A stretch of 64,000 bases of DNA from DATFKA01 sp042095835 (lineage in GTDB: Bacteria > Bacteroidota > Bacteroidia > Chitinophagales > Saprospiraceae): NCBI GenBank assembly GCA_042095835.1, contig JBELML010000020.1, positions 3,736 through 67,735 of the forward strand. Reading direction: 5' to 3'. The notes below the pieces were generated by a model that saw only the letters and a program-made list of their open reading frames with translations, was not told the origin of the DNA and did not search any database. The position numbers were made by a program, and so were the translations under genes. Of the stretch, positions 35,266 to 43,984 are shown piece by piece. The stretch's first letter is position 1; the number at the start of each line of letters is the position of its first letter.

Positions 35266-35832
35266 ATGACCAACTATAAACCGCCTATTATACTGGGCAT
35301 TCTCCTGCTAAGTCTCTTTCAACTTTCTGCACAAAATCTACAAGAGAGCAGAACTCTAAGTATAGCTTATTGGGGGCAATTTGCCTACCAGCCAGGAGCA
35401 AAAATCAGTTTAAGTATTCCTCACCGGAGGTGGCAAAATAATCGTAGTCAAAAAAAGGTATTCTCTAATTACCAAGTGGGCTTTTATACCAATCCAGAAA
35501 CAGAAAGTGGCTACCTCGCTGGAGTAGAATTAGGTATACAAAGTAGCCCGCAAGGCAAAACGAGATTCCAAGCTATCTCCGTGGGTGCGGCCTACCTTTT
35601 ACAATCCGATGTGATCGGATTTTCAGTGGACTTAGCTACTGGCGAAACGGGTAAAAAAGACCGAAAAACGGATCATCTTTTTCTTCCTACCATCAATTAT
35701 CAATTCGGCAATCAATTGGGAGAGCGGGCCAGCTGGTATAGCAAGGTATCTCTAGGTTCCAAACTTTCCAATCAACTGGAAAGTGAGATGGTCGTCTTTC
35801 TGGAGTTGGGGCTGCAATTTTCATTACAATAA
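35266..35832 (+). CDS. Exported protein, probable small outer membrane beta-barrel
   Basis: 188 residues with signal peptide (ending QLSAQ). The mature part alternates polar and hydrophobic residues in strands (KISLSIPHRRW, YQVGFYTN, YLAGVELGIQSS, FQAISVGAAYLL, VIGFSVDLATG, SWYSKVSLGSKL, MVVFLELGLQFSLQ) and ends in an aromatic/hydrophobic strand (LQFSLQ), consistent with an outer membrane barrel. No family identified. It precedes the amine oxidase by 10 bp and is probably co-transcribed with it. Confidence 0.55.
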   Translation: MTNYKPPIILGILLLSLFQLSAQNLQESRTLSIAYWGQFAYQPGAKISLSIPHRRWQNNRSQKKVFSNYQVGFYTNPETESGYLAGVELGIQSSPQGKTRFQAISVGAAYLLQSDVIGFSVDLATGETGKKDRKTDHLFLPTINYQFGNQLGERASWYSKVSLGSKLSNQLESEMVVFLELGLQFSLQ

Positions 35833-35842
35833 TACATCAATC

Positions 35843-37042
35843 ATGAACAGAAAAGAATTTTTAATCATAGCTACTCAATTAAGTATAGGTCTCCCCTTTC
35901 TAGGCTCCATCTTGACAAGTTGTGGAGAAAATGATCCTATCCTAGAAGATTTCCAACCTTCCTTTAATGGAAAGGTCATCATTGTGGGAGCTGGAACTGC
36001 TGGATTATTTTCAGGATATATCCTTCAAAAATTTGGGATCGACTTTGAGATTATAGAAGCTTCGGATCGCATCGGTGGTCGAGTTAAAAAACTGGAAGGC
36101 TTTGTAGATTTCCCCATTGACTTGGGCGCTGAATGGCTACATACCGATCCTTCTATTTTTGCCGAAATACTCAATGATCCTACTGTAGATGGAAAAATCG
36201 ATCTGATCGACTATAGTCCAGACACCTATCTGTCCTGGAGTAATGGCAAGCTGAGAAAGCGCAATATTATCTCCAATTTCTACGCTGAGTATAAGTTCAA
36301 AAGTAGCACTTGGTTTGATTTTCTAGAGCAATACATAGCGCCTAGTGTAGCGGGTAAACTACATTTAAACGAAGCCGTCAGCACTATTAATTACAATGCG
36401 GAAAAAGTAAGTCTAGTCACGAATACCGGTAAAACTTATGAGGCAGACAAGGTCATCATTACGGTCCCGCTTACTATCCTCAAGCAAAACTTGATAAACT
36501 TCACTCCTAGCTTACCGCAGGAACGCATCCAGGCACTAAGCGAGGTAGATATGCCCGCTGGTTTAAAGGTTTTCATAGAGTTTTCTGAGCGATTCTACCC
36601 TGATATGGTTTTAGCAACTGGCCTAAGTGATTATTTATTCAGTGATCAAGGAGAAAAACTCTATTATGATGCCGCTTTCCAAAAAGAAAGTAGCAAACAT
36701 GTCCTCGGCCTTTTCACAGTTGGTGAAATAACCGAACAATATGCCGAGATGACAGATGAAGAAATCATCACTTCTGTTATGGGTGAACTTGATGAAATGT
36801 TTGAGGGTAAAGCATCTCAATGCTACTTACAGCACGCTGTACAACATTGGACAAAGGAGCCTTACATTCGAGGATCTTATTCTCATTACCAAAACAACAG
36901 TGCTCAAGATACTCTATCGCAACCTTTACAAGATAAATTGTATTTTGCTGGTGAAGCCTTTGCGCCCATAGATACCTCAACCGTACACGGGGCTGCGCAA
37001 TCGGCTTATACCGCCACTGAATTCATCTTGAAGGGAGGATAA
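35843..37042 (+). CDS. FAD-dependent amine oxidase-like protein, lipoprotein
   Basis: 399 residues from the ATG at 35843 (MNRKEFLIIATQLSIGLPFLGSILTSC; lipobox LTSC); the upstream in-frame ATG at 35783 sits inside the previous gene. Rossmann motif KVIIVGAGTAGLFSGYILQKFGIDFEIIEASDRIGGRVKK, then FPIDLGAEWLH, KVIITVPLTIL, LPQERIQALSEVDMPAGLKVFIEF and the C-terminal LYFAGEAFAPIDTSTVHGAAQSAYTA FAD-binding signature. It belongs to the monoamine/polyamine oxidase superfamily; substrate unknown. Predicted to sit in the periplasm. Confidence 0.9.
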   Translation: MNRKEFLIIATQLSIGLPFLGSILTSCGENDPILEDFQPSFNGKVIIVGAGTAGLFSGYILQKFGIDFEIIEASDRIGGRVKKLEGFVDFPIDLGAEWLHTDPSIFAEILNDPTVDGKIDLIDYSPDTYLSWSNGKLRKRNIISNFYAEYKFKSSTWFDFLEQYIAPSVAGKLHLNEAVSTINYNAEKVSLVTNTGKTYEADKVIITVPLTILKQNLINFTPSLPQERIQALSEVDMPAGLKVFIEFSERFYPDMVLATGLSDYLFSDQGEKLYYDAAFQKESSKHVLGLFTVGEITEQYAEMTDEEIITSVMGELDEMFEGKASQCYLQHAVQHWTKEPYIRGSYSHYQNNSAQDTLSQPLQDKLYFAGEAFAPIDTSTVHGAAQSAYTATEFILKGG

Positions 37043-37582
37043 ATGCCATCACATAAAAAGAAAATCAGTCACTATTTTGGAGATCAGAAAGCAAGATATC
37101 TACTTGCTACAGAAGGAGATCGTCCTCTTTTAGTTATTGGTTTGAATCCAAGCAAGGCAGATGCCCAGCGATCAGACCAAACCTTCTCTAAGGTATTAGG
37201 ATTTGCGGAAAGGGCTGGCTATGATGGTATTATCATGGCCAATCTATATCCGCAACGAGCGACCCAGCCTTCAAAGCTTCATTTGCATAAAAACACTCGG
37301 CTTCATCAGCAAAACCTCTTCCACTTGGAAGCTATTTTGCAGCGATATCCAGGTATCAGTATATTGGCAGCTTGGGGAGCTAATCTGGAGAAGCGAAAAT
37401 ACCTCACGGCTTGCTTGCAAGACATCGATACCTTGAGTCAAAAGTATGCTTGTAAGTGGTTGCAAATTGGCAGCTTAACGAAAAAAGGTCATCCAAGGCA
37501 TCCTTCCAGAACAGCTTATAGTCAGGCGCTTTCCGCATTTGATCTAGGACACTACATTCAGCACCATACAGCCAATACTTAG
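37043..37582 (+). CDS. DUF1643 protein
   Basis: 179 residues matching the DUF1643 pattern: ATEGDRPLLVIGLNPSKADAQRSDQTFSKVLGFAERAGYDGIIMANLYPQRATQPSKL near the N-terminus and ILAAWGANLEKRKYL, KWLQIGSLTKKGHPRHPSRTAYSQ toward the end. Function unknown. It directly abuts the amine oxidase (stop followed by ATG) and its stop overlaps convergently with DUF2480 by 4 bp. Confidence 0.9.
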   Translation: MPSHKKKISHYFGDQKARYLLATEGDRPLLVIGLNPSKADAQRSDQTFSKVLGFAERAGYDGIIMANLYPQRATQPSKLHLHKNTRLHQQNLFHLEAILQRYPGISILAAWGANLEKRKYLTACLQDIDTLSQKYACKWLQIGSLTKKGHPRHPSRTAYSQALSAFDLGHYIQHHTANT

Positions 37583-38088
37583 ACCGGTTTTTTCCTCTTA
37601 TACAAGGGTACTGTGCTACAGGGTTCTCCAAACATAATACTTTTGGCAACTGGCATAAACTTCTGCGTGATTTTCAGATAGGCTCCCGGCGTTATAGGAT
37701 AATCTGCGCAACCTTTTATGATCAGGCGACCATCTTGGTAGGTATCGAGCGGTAGTTCTTCAATGGCTTTGAGTAGCTCATACTCGTAGTAATCGGCCTC
37801 TTTGCCATAAAAAATATCCTTAACTATGGAGCTAGCATAAGTAGCAATCAGCATACTTGCCCACATGGGTATAATGGCATCGCTACTACAATACACAAGT
37901 AGGACTTTCCCTTCGTATTGGGACCAATCGTGCGCTTTCATGGCAGCCCGAAAATCAGCTTCTTTTAAAAGCAATTCTTTGAATAGATAATCTTTAATAT
38001 CAAAGTGAGCAAACTCTACCTTTGGAATATAGTCTTCCAATTTGAAAGTAATTAAACTACTTTGAGCAACTCTGTTCACTAAAGCCAT
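37579..38088 (-). CDS. DUF2480 protein
   Basis: 169 residues of a Bacteroidota-specific family: ALVNRVAQSSLITFKLEDYIPKVEFAHFDIKDYLFKELLLKEADFRAAMKAHDWSQYEGKVLLVYCSSDAIIPMWASMLIATYASSI and the strongly conserved C-terminus LIIKGCADYPITPGAYLKITQKFMPVAKSIMFGEPCSTVPLYKRKK, rich in conserved Cys. Function unknown; it may bind a metal or nucleotide. 77 bp separate it from scpB. Confidence 0.93.
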   Translation of the reverse strand: MALVNRVAQSSLITFKLEDYIPKVEFAHFDIKDYLFKELLLKEADFRAAMKAHDWSQYEGKVLLVYCSSDAIIPMWASMLIATYASSIVKDIFYGKEADYYEYELLKAIEELPLDTYQDGRLIIKGCADYPITPGAYLKITQKFMPVAKSIMFGEPCSTVPLYKRKKPV

Positions 38089-38165
38089 GCTTCTAATTAA
38101 TGATGTCTACCTACGGTAAATGAATAATGGTGAAATGATGCCTGCCTGCTGTATTTGACTTCCAA

Positions 38166-38756
38166 CTACTCCTCTTCCGTTTTCAGTGTCTCCTCAATGG
38201 GAGCCGCCTCGCCTATGGAGGCATCAGGGAGTTTGAAGTCTTTTGGAGTAGGTAAATCTCGGATACTTTTTAATCCAAAATAATCCATGAATCGATCACT
38301 GGTTCCATAGAGCAGTGGTCTTCCTGGGCCTTCACTTCTTCCAGTAATAGAAACCAATTCTTTCTCTAAAAGTTTTTGGATAGCATAGTCGCAGCTCACT
38401 CCTCGTATACGCTCTAGCTCCGACTTGGTCACAGGTTGCTTATAAGCGATGATAGAAATGGTCTCCAAAGCCGATTTGGATAGCCTTCTTTTGGTTTTTT
38501 GCTTAAGGTAAACTCCGATAGTATGGTGATAGGCAGGTTTACTCAAAAATTGATAGCCTTCCGCAATTTCATGAATTTGAAATGAAAATTGCTCACCTTC
38601 AAATTTATCTTTGATCTCTTGAATAGCTTGCTGTAGCTCTTCTACTTTGAATTTAGTCTCAAAGGCATCTTGCAAGACACTTTGTACCTCTTTGAGGCTA
38701 ATCGGTCGATCTGCTGTAAAAATCAGACTTTCAATATGCTGGTTCAGTTGCTCCAC
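38166..38756 (-). CDS. scpB: Segregation and condensation protein B
   Basis: Kleisin-partner subunit of the SMC-ScpAB condensin. 196 residues with paired winged helices: HIESLIFTADRPISLKEVQSVLQDAF (first wHTH) and KRRLSKSALETISIIAYKQPVTKSELERIRGVSCDYAIQKLLEKELVSITGRSEGPGRPLLYGTSDRFMDYFGL (second wHTH, signature). The C-terminal tail is acidic (ETLKTEEE). scpA is not adjacent. Start ATG lies 32 bp after the small membrane protein gene stop. Confidence 0.95.
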   Translation of the reverse strand: MEQLNQHIESLIFTADRPISLKEVQSVLQDAFETKFKVEELQQAIQEIKDKFEGEQFSFQIHEIAEGYQFLSKPAYHHTIGVYLKQKTKRRLSKSALETISIIAYKQPVTKSELERIRGVSCDYAIQKLLEKELVSITGRSEGPGRPLLYGTSDRFMDYFGLKSIRDLPTPKDFKLPDASIGEAAPIEETLKTEEE

Positions 38757-38788
38757 TTCTACTTCTTTTTGGGCAAATGTAAGTAAAT

Positions 38789-39163
38789 TTATTGGAGACT
38801 TTTGAGGTAGAAAAACAAGGCATATAAACTCACAAATAACAATATAGCGGTAAGAATACTTCCAATGTAGGCCTTTTTTTCAGTCTGCTCATAAGCTTTG
38901 CGCTCTAGGTTCTGCTGAGTTTGAGCTTCATAATCGATCCTTAAATCATAATCAAAGCTATTGGCCTTTTCTTGAATTTCTAATTCATACAATTCCTGAT
39001 CGATAAAAAACTTATACGTTTTGTTCGTCAATACCGAGAAATCTAAAAGGAGGACGCGATTATTCAGATGCACTACTACATGGCCCGACTCTTCTCCGTG
39101 GTAGAGTCCGATGATATGCTGCCTGCCAAGGCCATTGTCAAGGTGCCAGTTGCGTTGTGCCAA
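38789..39163 (-). CDS. Hypothetical tail-anchored membrane protein
   Basis: 124 residues with a soluble N-terminal part that looks like beta strands (HIIGLYHGEESGHVVVHLNNRVLLLDFSVLTNKTYKFFIDQELYELEIQEKANSFDYDLRID), a short coiled region (QTQQNLERKAYEQTEKKAY) and a C-terminal membrane helix (IGSILTAILLFVSLYALFFYL). No family recognised. Upstream of scpB on the same strand and probably in one operon. Confidence 0.7.
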   Translation of the reverse strand: MAQRNWHLDNGLGRQHIIGLYHGEESGHVVVHLNNRVLLLDFSVLTNKTYKFFIDQELYELEIQEKANSFDYDLRIDYEAQTQQNLERKAYEQTEKKAYIGSILTAILLFVSLYALFFYLKSLQ

Positions 39164-39226
39164 TGGTTAATGATTCAGTGAGTGAATGTATTTTTTTTAA
39201 TTATTCGGGTCAATGGCTTTCACTTT

Positions 39227-39489
39227 TAGGGCAAACGCCAAAAAAAAATTACACTGCAATTTTTATAAATTCAACTAAAACTTCAATTCAAAACGGCTCT
39301 AGCATCTTTCCCGAATTTACTTCGGGATCATTCGATACAAAAACGAAGCAAAAAAATCTTACCTAGCCAAACTCGCTCCACTCGAACAGTGCCTAGCCGG
39401 CCTCCCGCACTTCACTTATGACCTTTTTACACTTAATTTCGAGTAATAAGCATTTCTATTTCAGTTTTTATTTTAATGCGTTTGCCCTA
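39227..39489. mobile_element. Candidate MITE with TAGGGCAAACGC terminal inverted repeats
   Basis: TAGGGCAAACGC at 39227-39238 and its exact reverse complement GCGTTTGCCCTA at 39478-39489. The outer TA at both ends would be the target duplication, as in Tc1/IS630 elements, leaving 10-bp inverted repeats. Interior is non-coding. The 12-bp match alone is not proof; no second copy is in this window. Confidence 0.35.
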
Positions 39490-39610
39490 TTTTACTTTAG
39501 TAATTGAAATTCCTCTAAAAGTTACAAAATTTTGGAGGTATAGACAATGGCTTCATGTTAAATCTTGTAGAATGTCTTTGTCGATGCAATGCTGCCTTTC
39601 ATATAAATCG

Positions 39611-39618
39611 TACTTTTG
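39611..39618 (+). promoter_or_regulatory. Possible -7 box for endonuclease I
   Basis: TACTTTTG matches TAnnTTTG, 37 bp before the ATG at 39655. No clear -33 element. Confidence 0.3.
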
Positions 39619-39654
39619 TCATTAAGCAAAAACACTTTAGATACGTTTAATAAT

Positions 39655-40770
39655 ATGAAATCACCACATATGAAATTCCTATTTTCATTGGCTTTCGTTT
39701 GGATGACCTTAGGCAGCACTTTAATTGCCCAAACGAATACAGTTTTGTACCCAGATTTATCAGAGGATGCCCTTTATGATCAAATCAGAACGGACTTTAC
39801 AGCTAGGCGTGTATTGACTTATGGACCTGCACGGGATGTACTTTACGGAGAAGTTTATAAAATTCAAGATTCCGTACGCTGTGTCTATACTGGTCATACG
39901 CTTTATCTAATGCCTGGAGCTGATCCCTCTTCTTTTCTATTTCAGAATGGTAGTAATAATGGGATCAATACCGAACATACTTGGCCCAGGAGTAAAGGTG
40001 CAGATGATGGTAGTCCATTAGCCGATATGCACCATTTATTCCCTACTCGATCCGTTGTAAATGAGATTCGCTCCAATTATTCCTTTGGAGATATTGACGA
40101 TGATGATACAGATTTTTGGTATATTAATGATCAAGAAACACGTACAAAACCGACCGAAAGAATAGAAGAGTACAGTGAGTTCAAATTTGGCACTTTTGAG
40201 CCAAGAGAAGACCATAAGGGTAATGTAGCGCGGGCCATGTTCTATTTCTACACTATTTATAGAGCCGATGCCCAAGCAGCTGATCCTACTTTCTTTGAAG
40301 AGCAAAGGTCGACTTTATGTGATTGGCACATTTTAGATCCCGTTGACTCTTTAGAGTACGACCGTACCTTTAAAATAGCTCGCTATCAGGATCAGAAAGC
40401 CAATCCTTTTGTATTGGATTGTAGTTTGGCCCAAAGGCTTTATTGTCCAGATTCTGATGCCAGCTGTGCTACTGTCGTCAATACAGATGAGTTATTGTTG
40501 GCAGATACCAAGGCCAACATTATACCGAATCCTAATAATGGACAAAGTCAGCTACAATTTACCTTACTTGAAAAAGCGAATGTGGAGCTGCTTATCGTTA
40601 ATGCTTTAGGGCAAACGACCAGTGTGAGAACCACTCGATCATTAGGATCAGGTGATTATCAATGGGCGATTCATTTGGAAGAACAGGGAATTTATACCGC
40701 CATCCTTCGCATTTCAAATGAAAACAATAGCCAGCAAATCGCTAAAAGACTTGTAGTAACGACGAGGTAA
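39655..40770 (+). CDS. Extracellular endonuclease I with T9SS sorting domain
   Basis: DNA/RNA endonuclease of the EndA/NucM family. 371 residues from ATG 39655 (MKSPHMKFLFS; 39670 possible); signal peptide ends about TLIAQ. The catalytic motif NTEHTWPRSKGADDGSPLADMHHLFPTRSVVNEIRSNYSFGDI holds the metal-binding His and Asn residues. DPVDSLEYDRTFKIARYQDQKANPFVLDCSLAQRLYC follows; the C-terminal ANIIPNPNNGQSQLQFTLLEKANVELLIVNALGQ, IYTAILRISNENNSQQIAKRLVV is a type A sorting domain. Probably scavenges extracellular DNA as a nutrient. Monocistronic. Confidence 0.93.
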   Translation: MKSPHMKFLFSLAFVWMTLGSTLIAQTNTVLYPDLSEDALYDQIRTDFTARRVLTYGPARDVLYGEVYKIQDSVRCVYTGHTLYLMPGADPSSFLFQNGSNNGINTEHTWPRSKGADDGSPLADMHHLFPTRSVVNEIRSNYSFGDIDDDDTDFWYINDQETRTKPTERIEEYSEFKFGTFEPREDHKGNVARAMFYFYTIYRADAQAADPTFFEEQRSTLCDWHILDPVDSLEYDRTFKIARYQDQKANPFVLDCSLAQRLYCPDSDASCATVVNTDELLLADTKANIIPNPNNGQSQLQFTLLEKANVELLIVNALGQTTSVRTTRSLGSGDYQWAIHLEEQGIYTAILRISNENNSQQIAKRLVVTTR

Positions 40771-40804
40771 ATAAACATGAATTATATCACTATATAATCG
40801 ACAT

Positions 40805-41527
40805 TTGGAAAAAACAACTTTCTCACAGCGCCTCTTTGATAGCATACGTCTACCGATCTATGCGGTGGCTTTTCTATGGATTATTCATAGTATTCAGGCT
40901 TTTACAGGATTAGACTTTGGTTATTTAGGGGTTTATCCTCGTACTATCTTTGGGCTAAAAGGTATTCTCTTTTCTCCATTGGTTCATGGCGATTGGGGGC
41001 ATCTATTGGCTAATACTCCTCCCTTGTTAGCGCTTAGTGCTATGATCCTGTTTTTCTACAGAAAGGTGGCTATACCAAGCATTACCCTTATTTACTTTTT
41101 AAGCGGGATGGCAGTATGGACCTTTGGGCGGTCGGTTTTTCATATTGGAGCGAGTGGTGTGATTTATGGTCTAGTGGCTTTTGTTTTTTTCTCCGGCCTT
41201 TTTCGTAGAAACTTAAAGTCTATCATTCTGGCCTTGGTTGTTTTGATGTATTATGGCTCCATGTTTTTAGGGATATTACCTGGCCAGGATGGCATTTCCT
41301 GGGAAAGTCATTTGCTAGGTGCTATTGTAGGAATCGTTATCGCCTTTTTATATAGAAATAATGTAGAAGATGATGAGCGTCCTAAACGTTATTCTTACGA
41401 AGATGATCCAAAATTACTACAACAAGACTACTTTCTAAACCGAGATATTTTTGATCAAACCAAACGAGAAAAAGAATTAGAAGAGCGCAAGTCAGATAAT
41501 GGCTGGTGGTCAAATTCAAGTTTTTAA
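40805..41527 (+). CDS. Rhomboid-family intramembrane serine protease (TTG start)
   Basis: 240 residues, six hydrophobic segments. The catalytic Ser is in GASGVIYGLVAFVF and His in WESHLLGAIVGI (GxSG and H dyad); HGDWGHLLANTPPLLAL is the family's N-terminal HxxxHxxxN motif. A hydrophilic tail with charged residues follows. The start is TTG at 40805; no in-frame ATG exists before residue 80, within the catalytic core, so a non-ATG start is required. It follows endonuclease I by 34 bp. Cleaves membrane protein substrates; target unknown. Confidence 0.9.
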   Translation: MEKTTFSQRLFDSIRLPIYAVAFLWIIHSIQAFTGLDFGYLGVYPRTIFGLKGILFSPLVHGDWGHLLANTPPLLALSAMILFFYRKVAIPSITLIYFLSGMAVWTFGRSVFHIGASGVIYGLVAFVFFSGLFRRNLKSIILALVVLMYYGSMFLGILPGQDGISWESHLLGAIVGIVIAFLYRNNVEDDERPKRYSYEDDPKLLQQDYFLNRDIFDQTKREKELEERKSDNGWWSNSSF

Positions 41528-41542
41528 GAAAGTAGATAAAAA

Positions 41543-42076
41543 ATGAGAAAGATTAAATCTGAAGTAATACTCAGTAGCAGTGCTGTAATTGTTAGCATCT
41601 GCGCATTGTTTGTCTCCATCACGGAGGCCCGCTTGATGAAGGTCCAACAAAAAGCAATACTGTATCCACATCTGGAGATTGGCCCTAATTATAACGGCGA
41701 GGGTTTTCAAATCAAAGTAAAAAATGCAGGAACCGGTCTTGCAGTAGTTGAAGCCTTTTCGCTCAATATCGGAGAGCGCTATTTCAATGAATGGGAAGAG
41801 GTAGTCGTTCATTTTATGGGGGAGGATCATAACCTAGGTTGGGATATCCGCAGAGAAAGCAACTTGAACCAAACGATTTTACAACCAGGCGAAGAAAGAA
41901 GAATTTTTGGCATTGGTTGGAACGATGAATCTCGTCAATTGGTTGATTCATTGTACAAGATTGACTATAGGGTGCAATACAGTTCTATCCTGGATGATCA
42001 CTGGGAAGTGAATAAGACCACTAAGTATCCACAAGAGATCAAAAAAATCGATCGTAGTCGCCCACAATTCGAATAA
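41543..42076 (+). CDS. Hypothetical protein with N-terminal membrane anchor
   Basis: 177 residues: membrane helix at about 8-28 (EVILSSSAVIVSICALFVSI), followed by a soluble beta-rich domain (LYPHLEIGPNYNGEGFQIKVKNAGTGLAVVEAFSLNIGERYF and ILQPGEERRIFGIGW), which resembles Ig-like/CARDB sandwiches (VKNAGTGLA). No family was identified with confidence. 15 bp after the rhomboid gene, 8 bp before the methyltransferase; the three probably form one transcript. Confidence 0.7.
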   Translation: MRKIKSEVILSSSAVIVSICALFVSITEARLMKVQQKAILYPHLEIGPNYNGEGFQIKVKNAGTGLAVVEAFSLNIGERYFNEWEEVVVHFMGEDHNLGWDIRRESNLNQTILQPGEERRIFGIGWNDESRQLVDSLYKIDYRVQYSSILDDHWEVNKTTKYPQEIKKIDRSRPQFE

Positions 42077-42084
42077 AAATAAGC

Positions 42085-42876
42085 ATGTCTAAAGCGTATC
42101 TAGCCGCCAACCTGAAACTTTGGAATGATAAAACCAAGGTGCATTTAAAATCTGAATTTTACGACTTACCTGGCTTCTTAGCGGGCCAAAGCTCCCTGAA
42201 TGCCATTGAGCTCGGTTTACTAGGAGATGTAAAAGGGAAAAAGATACTCCATCTCCAATGTCATTTTGGGCAGGATAGTTTATCCTTGGCAAGAATGGGT
42301 GCCCAAGTAACCGGCATTGACCTTTCTGATGAAGCTATTAAAGCAGCTAAAGAATTGAACCAACAAATGGGTCTGGATGCCCATTTTATTTGTTGTGATG
42401 TCTTTTCGATTGATCAACATCTCGACGAGCAATACGATATTATCTTCACCTCCTACGGTGTTACGGGCTGGCTGCCTTCTCTAGAAAAATGGGGCTCCCT
42501 GATTACCCAATTTTTAAAACCTGGTGGCCAATTCCTGATTGTAGAGTTTCATCCAGTTGTTTGGATGTTTGACGATCCTATAGAAAAAATCATTTATTCC
42601 TATTTCAATGTAGCGCCAATTATCGAGGAGGCAGCAGGCACCTATACTGATAAGAACGCACCTATCAAGAACACCGCCTATTACTGGAATCACAGCCTCT
42701 CTGATGTTTTTAATGCCCTGCTACAAAATGGACTAAGTATCACTCATTTTCAGGAGTATGACTATTCGCCTTATAAGGTTTTGGGAGAAGGTGTAAAAAT
42801 GGATCAGGGCTATCAAATCAAGGAAAGAGAAGGTATACTCCCGCTAGTTTATTCTTTGATGGCAAAAAAAGCCTAA
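42085..42876 (+). CDS. Class I SAM-dependent methyltransferase
   Basis: 263 residues. Motif I KKILHLQCHFGQDSLSLARMGAQVTGIDLSDEAIKAAKEL with H-L-Q-C-H-F-G-Q-D in place of the usual glycine-rich loop, post-I acidic residue D, AHFICCDVFS, then YDIIFTSYGVTGWLPSLEKWGSLITQFLKPGGQFLIVEFHPVVWMFD (motif III). Substrate unknown. It terminates 7 bp before the ribokinase stop (convergent). Confidence 0.9.
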   Translation: MSKAYLAANLKLWNDKTKVHLKSEFYDLPGFLAGQSSLNAIELGLLGDVKGKKILHLQCHFGQDSLSLARMGAQVTGIDLSDEAIKAAKELNQQMGLDAHFICCDVFSIDQHLDEQYDIIFTSYGVTGWLPSLEKWGSLITQFLKPGGQFLIVEFHPVVWMFDDPIEKIIYSYFNVAPIIEEAAGTYTDKNAPIKNTAYYWNHSLSDVFNALLQNGLSITHFQEYDYSPYKVLGEGVKMDQGYQIKEREGILPLVYSLMAKKA

Positions 42877-42883
42877 TCGTTAT

Positions 42884-43795
42884 TTATCCTAAACCATCCA
42901 AGTCTGACCGAGCAGGTGCCGAAGCTTGTGCGCCTAGTTTAGTCACCGAAAAAGCCGCGGCCCGATTGGCAAACTGTACGGCCTCTACCAAAGTATGTCC
43001 CTCTGCTAGTGCGACCACTAAAGCACCATTAAAAGTATCACCAGCAGCTGTAGTATCTACCGCTTTAACTTTCGGTGCTGGCACCAATCCAGCAAAATCA
43101 TCAGATAGTACATAAGCTCCTTTAGAACCAATGGTGATAATCACGGTTGCTACCCCTTTCTCCTTCAGCGCTTTGGCTGCAGCTTGTATCCCCTCTATAT
43201 CATTTACCTTGAGGCCAGTTAATAAAGCCGCCTCTGTTTCATTGGGTGTTATAATGTCAATCTTTGGATATAGAGCATCTGGAAGCTGCTGTGCCGGTGC
43301 AGGATTGAGGACCACTTTCTTGCCTTTAATAGCGGCCATTTCAATGGCCTTTTGTACAGAGGAAAGCGGCGTCTCTAGTTGAGTAAGTAGATAATCGCAA
43401 CGATCAAATAGGTCCTCCTGCGCTAGAATATCTTGTTCGCTGACTTGCTCATTAGCTCCTAGTGCGACTGAGATACAATTTTCACCTTCCTCGTCGACCA
43501 TAATCAGGGCTACACCCGATGGGTATTGCTGATCAATGATCACACCTTCGACATTGATATTATACTGCTTGAAATTATCAAGGGCGGCATGCCCAAAAAT
43601 ATCTTTCCCTATTTTTGCAATAAAGGAAATTTCACCTCCTAATTTAGCGGCTGCCACTGCTTGGTTCGCCCCTTTACCGCCCGGATTCATCATGAAATTA
43701 CGCCCTAAGATGGTTTCTCCCGGTACAGGCAAGTGAGGCGATTGTACGACCATATCAGTATTACTACTACCTACGACTAAGATTTGTTTTGGCAT
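42884..43795 (-). CDS. rbsK: Ribokinase
   Basis: Phosphorylates D-ribose at C5 (PfkB family). 303 residues: VVGSSNTDMVVQSPHLPVPGETILGRNFMMNPGGKGANQAVAAAKLGGEISFIAKIGKDIFG (PfkB signature 1), GVALIMVDEEGENCISVALGANEQV, VLNPAPAQQLPD, TPNETEAALLTG, VIITIGSKGAY and VDTTAAGDTFNGALVVALAEG (signature 2 with the catalytic Asp, GAGD variant AAGD). No ribose transporter is adjacent; it stands alone. Confidence 0.92.
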   Translation of the reverse strand: MPKQILVVGSSNTDMVVQSPHLPVPGETILGRNFMMNPGGKGANQAVAAAKLGGEISFIAKIGKDIFGHAALDNFKQYNINVEGVIIDQQYPSGVALIMVDEEGENCISVALGANEQVSEQDILAQEDLFDRCDYLLTQLETPLSSVQKAIEMAAIKGKKVVLNPAPAQQLPDALYPKIDIITPNETEAALLTGLKVNDIEGIQAAAKALKEKGVATVIITIGSKGAYVLSDDFAGLVPAPKVKAVDTTAAGDTFNGALVVALAEGHTLVEAVQFANRAAAFSVTKLGAQASAPARSDLDGLG

Positions 43796-43984
43796 ATTTG
43801 ATGTGTAAGGCTTGTTGAATACTTATTTGACCCATCTGAGCCTCAGATTTGGTTTATTTTTCTACCTAAAAGGAAATTTTCCCTAATGATCGACCAATTT
43901 TTTAAAACTATAGATGGAATTTCTTTAAAAGATAATCAGATATTCTATAACTTCGATCATACTTACAACTAAAAAAATTTAGGA

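Larger units (their letters stand above)
39164..39654. other. Intergenic region with a possible 263-bp MITE
   Basis: 490 bp without a gene between the membrane protein and endonuclease I. It contains the inverted-repeat-bounded segment at 39227-39489, a CCCGAA-TTTAC-TTCGGG hairpin (39310-39326) resembling the dispersed repeat core, and an upstream -7 box. The stretch at 39361-39420 is GC-richer than its surroundings. Confidence 0.4.

Noticed and set aside
35783..35842. 20-residue N-terminal extension of the amine oxidase
   Set aside because: It overlaps the end of the previous gene in another frame and removes the signal peptide; the ATG at 35843 fits the lipobox.
39477..39653. Upstream extension of endonuclease I from a TTG at 39616
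   Set aside because: Adds 13 residues before a typical signal peptide; two ATGs at 39655 and 39670 fit better.
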